Below, in pieces: positions 9,394 through 17,798 of a stretch of 64,000 nt of DNA; position 1 is the stretch's first letter, and each line of letters begins with the position of its first letter. A program made the position numbers and the translations under genes. The DNA comes from Candidatus Zixiibacteriota bacterium. GTDB lineage: Bacteria > Zixibacteria > MSB-5A5 > JAABVY01. The stretch is taken from contig DSEQ01000037.1 in the NCBI GenBank assembly GCA_011056555.1, positions 1 to 64,000 on the forward strand, written 5' to 3'. The notes under the pieces were generated by a model. That model made no database searches, had not been told where the DNA came from, and was given only the letters and a program-made list of their open reading frames with translations.

Positions 9394-9777
9394 TTCGGCC
9401 GCAGTCTGTACCAGAGCTTTGCGCTGGCCTCTATCCTGAGCCTCTGCTTTCTTTATATTCTTATTCCCCCAATAGCGTAAGTCCATAATAGCCTGTAACT
9501 TACATTTTTGACAGGGCTTCCTGAGAATCTTTTTGGAAAATTTTTAATAAAAAAGGAACTTTGTTTGTGTCAATGTGTTATATTGCTGACCTTAATAACA
9601 GCCAGCCAGTTTTTATAAACTAACAAAAGGATAATTTGCCGCTGTGTATTAAGAGGTCAATTTAATTAACGGTGTTTGAAAGAATATTACTTATGCAGGA
9701 TAGATCAGCTACTTTGCTTCGCGTCTTCCTCAAAATAATATGATTCAAACGAGAAACATTTTATCAACGAGGTAAAG
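9394..9777. other. Intergenic region before the first RRM gene
   Basis: 384 bases without a supportable gene. It contains AT-rich sequence and presumably the promoter and a 5' leader for the RRM gene; I could not pick a convincing -35/-10 pair. Confidence 0.5.
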
Positions 9778-10047
9778 ATGCAGGTAAGCAAACTTTATGT
9801 AGGAAACTTAAGCTACTCGGTAACATCTGAGCAGTTAAGAGAATTATTCGCGAATCATGGCCAGGTCAATGATGTCAGAATCATCGATGGCAAGGGCTTT
9901 GGATTCGTGGAAATGTCCAGCGTCGATGAAGCCGAAAAGGCCAAGGATGCTCTGGACGGAAGTGAATATGAAGGCCGCACAATGAAGGTTGATGAGGCGC
10001 GCCCGAAAAGGGAAGACAACAACCGCAGAAACAATTACAGATACTAA
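9778..10047 (+). CDS. Small RRM-domain RNA-binding protein
   Basis: 89 residues. A single RRM fold is shown by the RNP2 motif LYVGNLSY (near 6-13) and the RNP1 motif KGFGFVEM (near 39-46). A short Arg/Asn-rich tail follows (KREDNNRRNNYRY). Such one-domain RRM proteins are common in cyanobacteria and several other phyla and are often cold-induced RNA chaperones; the binding target here is unknown. The start follows GAGG. The gene stands alone between two terminators. A second RRM gene at 12811-13101 shares the plan but has a longer RNP1 loop. Confidence 0.92.
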   Translation: MQVSKLYVGNLSYSVTSEQLRELFANHGQVNDVRIIDGKGFGFVEMSSVDEAEKAKDALDGSEYEGRTMKVDEARPKREDNNRRNNYRY

Positions 10048-10113
10048 AATATTTGTAACGAATTAAAACAGTAAAAAAATGAATGCTGGCTGATTCAGGT
10101 AAATTATTTATTG

Positions 10114-10144
10114 AAGGGAAAGCTCTTAAAAGCTTTCCCTTTTG
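10114..10144 (+). terminator. Rho-independent terminator of the first RRM gene
   Basis: Perfect 11-bp stem (AAGGGAAAGCT / AGCTTTCCCTT) with a six-base loop, ending in TTTT. Confidence 0.85.
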
Positions 10145-10256
10145 ATTAAAGCGTGAAAAGGATTGAAAAATATATACTTGCAGATGGCCGTTGTAAAACT
10201 TGATAGCAGGGTCCAGGGTAAACCATGAATTTATCTTATGGCCTTGATCTTATTCC

Positions 10257-10284
10257 TTGACAAACAATACTAAATACGTATTAA
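10257..10284 (+). promoter_or_regulatory. Candidate promoter for the FabH-like gene
   Basis: TTGACA (10257-10262), a 16-base spacer and TATTAA (10279-10284). The -10 overlaps the palindrome AATACGTATT, which could be an operator. The -10 is only a fair match. The rest of the gap 10048-10395 holds just the preceding terminator. Confidence 0.4.
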
Positions 10285-10395
10285 TAAACAAAAATAATTA
10301 AGCTTTCTCGTTTTACAGTTCTGTCTTCTATTTGAGAGAAGGCTTCAGCAGGTTATAAATATCAATCAGAATTATCTAATGGACGAGAGATATTT

Positions 10396-11478
10396 ATGAA
10401 TAATCAGAAGATATATTCGGTAATTGCAGGCACAGGAAGTTATATCCCTCCCAGAGAAGTCCCCAACAGTGCGTTTCTCAACGCGGAGTTTTATGATACC
10501 GATGGATCGAAATTCGAGAAAAAGAATGAAGAAATTGTCGGCAAACTGGAGGAGATAACGGGGATTCTTGAGAGACGTTATGTTACCGATGACCTGGTGA
10601 CCTCCGATATTGCCTACCTGGCCGCCAAAGACGCCCTGGAATCATCCGGAACCGATAAAGAGAGCCTGGATTACCTGGTCGTGGCCCATAACTTCGGTGA
10701 TGTCAGGGCCGACAATAGACGGTCAGATTTTGTGCCTTCTCTGGCTGCAAGGGTCAAACATAAGTTGGAAATCCAGAATCCCAGAACGGTTGCCTATGAT
10801 CTTCCGTTCGGCTGTCCGGGATGGCTTCAGGGTGTGATTCAGGCCGACTATTTCCTGAAATCCGGGGACGCCAAAAAAGCTCTGGTTATTGGGGCCGAGA
10901 CACTCTCAAGGGTATCCGATCCCCATGACAGGGACAGGATGATCTATGCTGATGGTGCAGGGGCCGCTATTCTTGAGGCAAAGGAGAGCGACACCCCGAT
11001 AGGAATACTTTCCCACGCCACCAGGTCTGACACCAAAGATGAAGCTTATATGCTGTGGATGGATGAGTCATATAATTCCAGCAATGGCAGTCAGCTTTTC
11101 CTGAAAATGAACGGCCACAAATTATATCTTTATGCTATTAAGACTGTACCGTTGGTAGTTAAGGAAAGCCTAGATAGAATAGAAATGGGTATCGACGATA
11201 TACAAAAGGTACTTATACATCAGGCCAATGCCAAGATGGATGAGGCGATCCTGAAGAGAATTTACAAGATGTATGGCAATGGCAGCGCTCCGATGTATGT
11301 CATGCCGATGATAATCTCCAAGCTTGGAAACAGCTCCGTGGCAACTCTGCCGACCCTTCTGGATATGATGCTGAAGGGCAAGCTGAATAATCATAACATA
11401 AAAAGTGGTGACAATGTCGTCTTTGCATCTGTGGGTGCCGGCATGAACATCAATGCCATGGTTTACCGCGCCCCGTAG
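10396..11478 (+). CDS. 3-oxoacyl-ACP synthase III (FabH)-family protein
   Basis: A 360-residue thiolase-fold condensing enzyme. The catalytic triad of the FabH family is visible: C140 (FGCPGW), H275 (HQAN) and N312 (GNSS). FabH-type enzymes condense an acyl-CoA starter with malonyl-ACP. This protein is longer than E. coli FabH (about 317 residues), with an insertion around residues 30-55, and it stands alone without fabD, fabG or acpP. It therefore belongs to the broader KAS III-like group, which includes enzymes with other acyl substrates. No strong ribosome site precedes the ATG. The next gene is convergent, 28 bases away. Confidence 0.85.
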   Translation: MNNQKIYSVIAGTGSYIPPREVPNSAFLNAEFYDTDGSKFEKKNEEIVGKLEEITGILERRYVTDDLVTSDIAYLAAKDALESSGTDKESLDYLVVAHNFGDVRADNRRSDFVPSLAARVKHKLEIQNPRTVAYDLPFGCPGWLQGVIQADYFLKSGDAKKALVIGAETLSRVSDPHDRDRMIYADGAGAAILEAKESDTPIGILSHATRSDTKDEAYMLWMDESYNSSNGSQLFLKMNGHKLYLYAIKTVPLVVKESLDRIEMGIDDIQKVLIHQANAKMDEAILKRIYKMYGNGSAPMYVMPMIISKLGNSSVATLPTLLDMMLKGKLNNHNIKSGDNVVFASVGAGMNINAMVYRAP

Positions 11479-11506
11479 ACATCAGCTCAAACAGAAGAAG
11501 CCAATC

Positions 11507-12376
11507 TTATAAGGCTGAACTTTTCGCATCAGTAAACTGAATTTCCATAATATCCGCGACAGGATCATATCCGATTTTCTGGTATATGCTGTTGGATGTA
11601 GGGTTACTTAAATCCGTAAACAGGGTGCAGAACTTTTTGCCGCTCTCCAGAGCATGCCGGGAAAGGCAGGCAACCACGGCGGAGGCATAACCGTTTCCGC
11701 GAAGATGCGGCGGGGTGTACACATAGCTGATGGAAACACCATGTATGGTAGGACGGGTCAAAGCCGCCATAGAAACCGGCTCAGGATTTACCCAGAAGAA
11801 TAGATTGCCTTCTTCTATCGTGTTCTTTACGAGGTTATCAATATTTGCAACCGGTTCCGAATCCCCGAAGCAGTCGCGGTAAAAGGACTTGCCCCACCTG
11901 CGCGACAGCTCCAGATCATCGATTTGCGCTTTCCGCAAGCTGCCACCCGGGATTTTTATCGGCAGGACAGTCCGGAGCTCATACAGACGCTGCCTCATTC
12001 CTGTATGGCTGCGTGTGCCGGCAATCTCATTCCAATTAGCCTCGAACGCTTTTACAACCTTTCTCTCTCCCATCACAGCTGGAACATGCCATCCGTTTTC
12101 ATGCAAACTGGAAGCCAGCAGCCGGATTGCTTCTAATGAGTAATCATTCGGGGAGGCGACCTGAAGTTTATAGGGCGGGGTCATCAGGGCTATCAGATCC
12201 AATCCGGTTTCACTTTCGATGGTCGCCAGCAGGGGCTGACCCCCGTAATAATGGGTATGCTTGATAAGGCGAAGTGTTATTCCGAGCATCAGACCGTAAA
12301 GAGGTTCTTTCTCCATGAAGACGGGACGGCATACAGCCAGGAATTTATCGGGATTCTTGTATTCGGTATATTTCAT
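11507..12376 (-). CDS. GNAT-family N-acetyltransferase
   Basis: 289 residues from the preferred ATG at 12376, which has AGGA about ten bases upstream; an ATG 21 bases further upstream has none. The C-terminal third is a GNAT acetyl-CoA fold: a beta strand (SISYVYTP), the pyrophosphate-binding turn RGNGYA, then a helix and a strand ending SNSIYQKIGY. The N-terminal half is a second alpha/beta domain, as in two-domain GNAT proteins. The acceptor substrate is unknown. It is convergent with the FabH-like gene and transcribed away from the second RRM gene. Confidence 0.82.
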   Translation of the reverse strand: MKYTEYKNPDKFLAVCRPVFMEKEPLYGLMLGITLRLIKHTHYYGGQPLLATIESETGLDLIALMTPPYKLQVASPNDYSLEAIRLLASSLHENGWHVPAVMGERKVVKAFEANWNEIAGTRSHTGMRQRLYELRTVLPIKIPGGSLRKAQIDDLELSRRWGKSFYRDCFGDSEPVANIDNLVKNTIEEGNLFFWVNPEPVSMAALTRPTIHGVSISYVYTPPHLRGNGYASAVVACLSRHALESGKKFCTLFTDLSNPTSNSIYQKIGYDPVADIMEIQFTDAKSSAL

Positions 12377-12810
12377 GGTTGAATATCCTGAAAACATTGT
12401 CGTAATATAGCAGGATTATTGTTAAATGGACAACCATAAATAACTATCTGAGTGGAATTGTGATGATCGGCAAGACGTTACCGGGCGATGGGGAATAGAA
12501 GATGCCCTGGTTTATGCGGTTCGGCCTTGCGGCCTGATGATCTTGATTATCAATTTAGTTGATGGCTGTCGAAAAATAATTTTGAATTTCCGCAAGTATT
12601 TGTAGGTTTTTGTCGAGATATAGTGTATAATGAAAAGTTCACATTAATTTGAGTTCGACCTTTACCGTAGCCTTGTCTTAATCTACAAAACTCCGCTAAA
12701 GCTTAACCTCGAATTGAACGCGCAATCACGCGCATTATACCGTTTGTCACGAAGTATCTGACTTCACTGGAGGGCACTTTATTTCGGGATGAGCAACCAA
12801 GGAGTGTAGA
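12377..12810 (+). promoter_or_regulatory. Long leader and candidate -10 element upstream of the second RRM gene
   Basis: 434 bases without a gene. A perfect TATAAT lies at 12626-12631, but the -35 is poor. If used, it would give a leader of about 170 bases before the RRM ATG. Long untranslated leaders are typical of cold-regulated RNA-binding protein genes; this is inference only. Confidence 0.4.
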
Positions 12811-13101
12811 ATGAATATCTACATAGGGAATTTGTCGTTCGAAACGACAGAAGAACAATTACGCCAGGCCTTCGAGGATTTTGGCAATGTCTCAGCCGCT
12901 CAAATCATTGTTGACAAGTATAGTGGAAAGTCAAGAGGATTTGCGTTTGTGGAAATGTCTGAAAAAGACGAGGCAACTGCTGCCATTAGCGGCCTAAATG
13001 GCCAGGAGTTGAATGGACGCGAGTTGAACGTCAATGAAGCGAAATCGCGTGCCCAGAGCAGCAACCACAGCAGTGGTAATGGCTCTCGCAGGCCTTATTA
13101 A
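12811..13101 (+). CDS. Small RRM-domain RNA-binding protein
   Basis: 96 residues with one RRM. RNP2 is IYIGNLSF at the N-terminus and RNP1 is RGFAFVEM near residues 45-52. The tail is short and Ser/Asn/Gly-rich. The start follows AAGGAG. The predicted role is an RNA chaperone or post-transcriptional regulator in the cytoplasm; the target is unknown. It is single-copy with its own strong terminator. It differs enough from the RRM protein at 9778-10047 to be an older paralogue rather than a recent duplicate. Confidence 0.92.
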   Translation: MNIYIGNLSFETTEEQLRQAFEDFGNVSAAQIIVDKYSGKSRGFAFVEMSEKDEATAAISGLNGQELNGRELNVNEAKSRAQSSNHSSGNGSRRPY

Positions 13102-13151
13102 TGGCAAACTAATAAATTGCACATCAAATCTGACGTGAATTGATTTGTTCG

Positions 13152-13180
13152 AAGACCGGCCTCTGGCCGGTCTTTTTTTT
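13152..13180 (+). terminator. Rho-independent terminator of the second RRM gene
   Basis: A 10-bp stem (AAGACCGGCC / GGCCGGTCTT) with loop TCT, followed by a T-run to 13180. Confidence 0.92.
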
Positions 13181-13235
13181 CTTGACACTGTTGTTCTGAA
13201 TCTATGCGCAGGGGCCCCGAACATCATTCTTGCCA

Positions 13236-14801
13236 TCATGGATTTTTGATTCCCATTACATTGCAGCAGGCACACCCGTTTTGCTGTGACAGAAGGTAGG
13301 CATTGGGGTCATGGGTCAAGGCTCCATCGGGCAGCCAGTCCCAGAATTCACGAAGGTCTTTGCGTATCGATTGTACAAGGAATTGCGGTATTTCATTTGT
13401 TTCCTGCTCAAAAAATCTTCGCAGGGGCTTATCGCTGTCCAGGCGCCTCCGAATTTCTTTAAAATACTTTATCCTTCCGGAGCCCTCAGATGATATTGCC
13501 CGTACGATGTTCAAGATCCTCGGAGCTGTCTCGCCGTTTGCCATAAATCGTCTCAGAACCATTCGAGGGGAAAAGGAGTATTTTAAAAGGTCAATCAAAC
13601 GGTCATAGAATTCCGGCCATGAATAGTTCTTGGGCTTTATATTCATTTGGGAGTTGCTGAGAACATGAAAAGGAAAGGGAAGGACGCGATTGTTCTCTTG
13701 GAATTGCAGGTTGAGAGGAGCGGCCTGCCCGAATGCCGAGAGCAGGGAATAGGCCGGAAAAGCGCCCGGGGTAATGTTCAGAAATTTCTTTGTAAGTTCG
13801 AACGGTTCCGGCCCGGAATCGCCGTCAAGCCCTACAATATGATTGGTCTGCACGTAGGGAATATATTTCAGTATCATGTTGATGTGTTCGGAGACCATCT
13901 CCACTTTTTCCATCCCGATTGTTTTGCCTGTTCTGGATTTTTTGCCCAGTTCGAACCATGATTCGATACCCGGTAGCAGGGCCTTGAAGCCGTTGCGCCT
14001 CAAACGTTTCACGCGGGATTCGGAAAGCAGGGAAAGGGTGGACTCGGCGATAAAGTCGATCCGGTTGGGCGGCACGGCCTCCTCGATCGCGTCCAGGCAG
14101 CGGTCAAATCTGACGCCGAAGTTGGGATCATGCCAGGCCACATGGGGACGTTTGAATTTGCCCAGCAGGAAACGCAGATCCTCCTTCATTGCTTCGGGAT
14201 CCATAGGCTGATAGCGCACGGTTGAGTCGATACAGAAATCACAGGTGTACGGGCAGCCCAGGCTGCCAAGAAGAGGCACAATTTTAATAAACGGCGCTTT
14301 GCGTGTAGTTTGCTCAATAAATTTCCAGCGTTCCCTAACACTCGGAAGCTCTGCAGGATGCTGGGGAGCCGATAGATGCATACCAAAGGGGCGATGCCGG
14401 GAGCAGTCGGAAGTAATCTCAAAGATCAGTTTTTTATCAGTGAATCCAAGCACATAATCAAAGTATTTTTGCGCATCCTGGGGGTAACAGCGTGCGTGCG
14501 ATCCGCCAATCGCAGTGACGGCGCCCCTTGATCGGAACAAATTGCTCAGGGCATAGGCAAGCAGGGCCGCTTCGGTGAATGAGGCGATGAAGACAATATC
14601 AACATTATTCGGTAATTCCTCCAGAAGGTCTTCCCTGCCGGTGTAGGTTACAAGCGTAACCTCATGACCCATTTCCTCGCACCAGGTTGCCACAACCTGT
14701 GGCATTATGCTGGCAAAGTTTGCGCCCATCACGCGTTCCCACATATTTTTCGTCGGGGCTTTGGCCACGAGATCGATGATCCCGATTGAGAGTTTCCTCA
14801 T
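13236..14801 (-). CDS. Radical SAM protein with B12-binding-like N-terminal domain
   Basis: 521 residues. Residues 1-140 resemble the cobalamin-binding Rossmann domain of B12-radical SAM proteins, but the DxHxxG cobalt-ligand motif is not visible. The radical SAM cluster motif CxxxCxxC is C183, C187, C190 (GCPYTCDFC). The C-terminus ends with a CxCC cluster (NGCACCN), possibly binding metal. The reaction is unknown; such proteins modify lipids, peptides, tRNA or secondary metabolites. The ATG follows AAGG. It lies three bases after the stop of a TetR regulator on the same strand, so the two are co-transcribed and the regulator probably controls it. Confidence 0.85.
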   Translation of the reverse strand: MRKLSIGIIDLVAKAPTKNMWERVMGANFASIMPQVVATWCEEMGHEVTLVTYTGREDLLEELPNNVDIVFIASFTEAALLAYALSNLFRSRGAVTAIGGSHARCYPQDAQKYFDYVLGFTDKKLIFEITSDCSRHRPFGMHLSAPQHPAELPSVRERWKFIEQTTRKAPFIKIVPLLGSLGCPYTCDFCIDSTVRYQPMDPEAMKEDLRFLLGKFKRPHVAWHDPNFGVRFDRCLDAIEEAVPPNRIDFIAESTLSLLSESRVKRLRRNGFKALLPGIESWFELGKKSRTGKTIGMEKVEMVSEHINMILKYIPYVQTNHIVGLDGDSGPEPFELTKKFLNITPGAFPAYSLLSAFGQAAPLNLQFQENNRVLPFPFHVLSNSQMNIKPKNYSWPEFYDRLIDLLKYSFSPRMVLRRFMANGETAPRILNIVRAISSEGSGRIKYFKEIRRRLDSDKPLRRFFEQETNEIPQFLVQSIRKDLREFWDWLPDGALTHDPNAYLLSQQNGCACCNVMGIKNP

Positions 14802-14804
14802 AAT

Positions 14805-15410
14805 TTACCTTTTCTTGATGCCGTTAACGATTAATTTAAGCATGTGGTCAACATACACCGACAGGGGGATATTCAAAGTGTCAAAAATCCAGCGGTATTC
14901 AACTGACTGCAATGATACCACCATCAAATGCGCCGTCAGTTCCACATTCTTTACCCGCAGTTCGCCGGTCCTGTTACCGAATTCAAGGATATCTGCCACG
15001 ATTGCCTTCTGCTGTTTCAGGATCTGATCCTGGACTTCAGTTCCGTAGGGCCAGTGGTCGCTCCATGCCTCACGAGTGATTTGAAGCAGATTAGCCAGGT
15101 CCCGCAGTTTGCCCATCTTGCTCAACAAATAGGCCCGCAGTTTAAAAACCGCTGTCGTTTCGGCATTCACTGCTTCGGTGATGGCCGACTGCAGGTGATC
15201 CACCTCGCTGACAACGACATCGTCGAAGATCTCTTGTTTGTTACGGTAATAGCGATAGATCGTCGCTTTCGATATGTGTGCTCGTTTCGCAATGTCGTCT
15301 GTAGTCGTCTTTTTGATGCCGAACTGGGAAAACAAAGGTTGAGCAGCAGCAATAATCTGCAATTTTTTGTTTACAATAATTCCTTGAATGGAATGAAACG
15401 TTTGATACAT
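14805..15410 (-). CDS. TetR/AcrR-family transcriptional regulator
   Basis: 201 residues from the ATG at 15410. The N-terminal helix-turn-helix is typical (IAKRAHISKATIYRYYRNK). The rest is the helical ligand and dimer domain. The start is uncertain: the ATG at 15410 has no ribosome site and lies inside an inverted repeat that looks like the operator, while AAGGAA lies downstream. Translation may begin at a non-ATG codon around residues 11-17. It is the first gene of an operon with the radical SAM protein (three-base gap), suggesting an autoregulated pair. The inducer is unknown. Confidence 0.88.
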   Translation of the reverse strand: MYQTFHSIQGIIVNKKLQIIAAAQPLFSQFGIKKTTTDDIAKRAHISKATIYRYYRNKQEIFDDVVVSEVDHLQSAITEAVNAETTAVFKLRAYLLSKMGKLRDLANLLQITREAWSDHWPYGTEVQDQILKQQKAIVADILEFGNRTGELRVKNVELTAHLMVVSLQSVEYRWIFDTLNIPLSVYVDHMLKLIVNGIKKR

Positions 15411-15427
15411 TAAACGTTTTTCGTTTC
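15396..15427. promoter_or_regulatory. Candidate TetR operator
   Basis: The palindrome AAACGTTT occurs at 15396-15403 and 15412-15419, 16 bases centre to centre, with a flanking CGTTTC at 15422-15427. The spacing places the sites on one face of the helix. It overlaps the nominal TetR start codon, the usual location for self-repression. Confidence 0.5.
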
Positions 15428-15667
15428 CTTTTTGTTCCGTCTATTTCCAATTGGAGTCAAATAGACGTTGAAAGCGGTCGGTCAGATTCTCTGACGGCAT
15501 TGAGATGAGAACCTAAGATGCAAAGCCGCAAGACATTAAGCAGATTCCGGGGAGACAATCCTGGAAATCTGGAATATTGAGGTCTCCAGCCTCCGACTTC
15601 GATATAATTCCGAATTTTTCGGTTTATGAGATTCAATTTGGTGGTTCGATTAAAAACATGAAAAAAA

Positions 15668-15738
15668 CTGGGCGACAGGGATTCGAACCCCGATCCTACG
15701 GTCCAGAGCCGCATGTCCTACCATTGGACGATCGCCCA
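15668..15738 (-). tRNA. tRNA-Gln (anticodon CUG)
   Basis: A 71-base cloverleaf. The acceptor arms are TGGGCGA / TCGCCCA with discriminator G. The anticodon stem is TGCGG / CCGTA with loop CTCTGGA, giving CUG (reads CAG), and the T-loop is GGTTCGAATCC. The U1-A72 end pair matches glutamine tRNAs. CCA is not encoded. Confidence 0.93.
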
Positions 15739-15751
15739 GTTAAACTTGGGG

Positions 15752-15780
15752 AAAATATATAAATCAGTATTGCTTGTCAA
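15752..15780 (-). promoter_or_regulatory. Candidate promoter of tRNA-Gln
   Basis: On the minus strand, TTGACA (15780-15775), a 17-base spacer and TATTTT (15757-15752). The predicted start is about seven bases before the mature tRNA 5' end. A 15-base spacer would give the better -10 TATATT. Confidence 0.55.
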
Positions 15781-15827
15781 GACCAAGCTTATTATCTGCG
15801 CACGATTTTGACAACATTTTATAATAT

Positions 15828-15995
15828 CTATTTCTTCTGGAGTTGTTCCAGCTGCTTCCGCTTTTTCTTGAGCTGCTTATAGATATTGGCCTGCCTGGAT
15901 TTATCGAACAAAGCCTCTTTCTGGCTCTGCTCATATTGAATCTCCAGATTCTCGATTTCCTTTTCCAGCTTCTCTATCTTTTTCTGGTCTGCCAT
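15828..15995 (-). CDS. Small coiled-coil protein downstream of gltX
   Basis: 55 residues. The sequence is almost wholly charged heptads of Glu, Lys, Gln and Leu (for example KIEKLEKEIENLE), so it should form a single coiled coil; no known domain is recognised. The ATG follows an excellent GGGGAGG ribosome site. It lies 11 bases after the gltX stop on the same strand, so it is probably co-transcribed. The strong start signal and tight spacing support a real gene. Its function is unknown. Confidence 0.75.
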   Translation of the reverse strand: MADQKKIEKLEKEIENLEIQYEQSQKEALFDKSRQANIYKQLKKKRKQLEQLQKK

Positions 15996-16006
15996 ATCGC
16001 CTCCCC

Positions 16007-17452
16007 TTAGTCTAAGTTTCGGATAAATTCAATGGCCCTTGAGAGCCGCCTGTCAACCTCGGGCTGACCCAGGATCTCAACTATATCAAACAATCCCGGC
16101 CCGCCTGTCACACCGGTCAAAGCCAGCCGGATTGGATGGATCAGGGCGGCCGGCTTCAATCCGAATTCCTCAGCCTTTTCGCGCACAATTTTCTCGGCAA
16201 TATCCTTCTTGATCTCATAATATTTTTTCATTTCCTTACGGGCCTGCTCGAGCTGATCTGCCAGTCCCTCAGCGGTGAATCTCTTCTGTACTCCCTGGGG
16301 GTCATATTCGAAATCAGCCTTGAAAAAATAACTGCCGTTTTCAGCGAAGTCCCGCAGAGTTGTGCAGCGCTCCTTCAGAACCTCCACCACCCTGAGCATC
16401 CACTGCCAGCGGGTTTCTATCCAGTATTTTGTCGCCAGATCGGCCTCGATAATAAATGGCGTAATAAGCTGAACCAGGCTATGGTTATCGGTCTTCATAA
16501 TATACTGGCTGTTCATCCAGCTCAGCTTGACCGGATCAAAAATGGCATTGGTGGGGTTGATACCCTTAAAATCAAAAACCCTGATCATTTCATCCTGCGA
16601 CATTATCTCCCGATCATCCTTGGGAGACCATCCCAGAAGAGCAAGATAATTGAAGAGTGCATCCGGCAGAATACCATCATCCCGATATTCAGTCACTGAT
16701 TTGTCACCCTTACGCTTGGAGACTTTTGAGCGGTCAGGTCTCAAAAGCAGGGGTAGATGGGCATATACCGGTCGTTGTTTGCCGAGTGCATCATATATCT
16801 CATTTTGCTTAAAAGTATTGGCTACATGATCGTTGCCGCGAATAACATGGGTGATTTTCATCAAGAGATCGTCAACTACGACAGCAAAGTTATAAATAGG
16901 CCTCCCGTCCGACCTGACCAAGATGAAATCATCGAGATCCTCATAGGCCTTGGTCATTTCACCCAGAACTTCATCATGGAAACTGGCCTGGCCCTCTATG
17001 GGCAGCTTGAGCCTGACCGTGAATGCTTTTCCCTGGTTGAGATTGGCATCGATCTCCTCATCGCTGAGATTCCTGCAGCTGCGGTCATATTGATAAGTCT
17101 GCTTATTCTTCTGCGCGTCATCTCTTTTTGCGGCGAGCTCTTCTGGAGAACAAAAACACCTGTACGCTCGCTTTGAAAGCAGCAGTTCTTCAGCGAAAGG
17201 GGGGTATAGATCGTATCTGCGGGATTGATGATAGGGTCCTTCATCCCAGCGGACATTGAGCCAGTTCAGGCCGTCGAGGATGACGTCAACCATCTCCTGA
17301 GATGATCTCTCCAGATCAGTATCTTCGATTCTCAATATAAATTTACCGCCTTTGGCCCGGGCGTAAAGGTAGTTGAAAATTGCCGTGCGGGCAGTTCCGA
17401 CATGAAAATAGCCCGTTGGTGAGGGGGCGATCCGTACTCGTATTTCACTCAT
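16007..17452 (-). CDS. gltX: Glutamyl-tRNA synthetase
   Basis: 481 residues from the ATG at 17452, which has AAGGA seven bases upstream; an in-frame TTG six bases earlier overlaps that site and is unlikely. It is a class I synthetase charging tRNA-Glu. The HIGH-type signature is HVGT near residue 17 (SPTGYFHVGTAR) and the KMSKS-type signature is VSKRKG. The C-terminal helical anticodon-binding domain is present and the length is usual for bacterial GltX. Whether it is discriminating, or also charges tRNA-Gln for amidation, cannot be told. A 55-residue coiled-coil gene follows in the same transcript, and tRNA-Gln lies just beyond. Confidence 0.96.
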   Translation of the reverse strand: MSEIRVRIAPSPTGYFHVGTARTAIFNYLYARAKGGKFILRIEDTDLERSSQEMVDVILDGLNWLNVRWDEGPYHQSRRYDLYPPFAEELLLSKRAYRCFCSPEELAAKRDDAQKNKQTYQYDRSCRNLSDEEIDANLNQGKAFTVRLKLPIEGQASFHDEVLGEMTKAYEDLDDFILVRSDGRPIYNFAVVVDDLLMKITHVIRGNDHVANTFKQNEIYDALGKQRPVYAHLPLLLRPDRSKVSKRKGDKSVTEYRDDGILPDALFNYLALLGWSPKDDREIMSQDEMIRVFDFKGINPTNAIFDPVKLSWMNSQYIMKTDNHSLVQLITPFIIEADLATKYWIETRWQWMLRVVEVLKERCTTLRDFAENGSYFFKADFEYDPQGVQKRFTAEGLADQLEQARKEMKKYYEIKKDIAEKIVREKAEEFGLKPAALIHPIRLALTGVTGGPGLFDIVEILGQPEVDRRLSRAIEFIRNLD

Positions 17453-17544
17453 AGCCAATTCCTTTCAGCGTAGAGGATATGCCCTGCAGGCCGGTTTGGC
17501 AAGGACTTTTTTAGGGGATTATGAACGGCTTGCAGAGAATCGAG

Positions 17545-17575
17545 ATTATATGGCAATTTGTGAAATTTTTATCAA
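17545..17575 (-). promoter_or_regulatory. Candidate gltX promoter
   Basis: On the minus strand, a perfect TATAAT (17550-17545) with TTGATA (17575-17570), but the 19-base spacer is long. The site is about 100 bases before the gltX start. Confidence 0.38.
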
Positions 17576-17592
17576 ATTCCGTATTAAGCTTA

Positions 17593-17621
17593 TTGACATC
17601 GGAGGGCATAAATGATAAATT
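17593..17621 (+). promoter_or_regulatory. Candidate promoter of the DASS transporter
   Basis: TTGACA (17593-17598), a 17-base spacer and TAAATT (17616-17621), preceded by TGA as an extended -10. It would leave a leader of about 170 bases before the transporter ATG. Confidence 0.45.
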
Positions 17622-17798
17622 ATTGGCCGCAAAATGATTATGAATGACCGTAAATTCTCTTCGAGGAAACCCCGCAATGGCCATTCACCAAGGTCTTGCG
17701 CCAGCCATAACCGGCAAATTTATCAATTGTCATTATACCCGGACAGTGCTAAAAAGGGCCTATTAACGGCGGCTGGAACAGAGTAGGAGATACGCATT

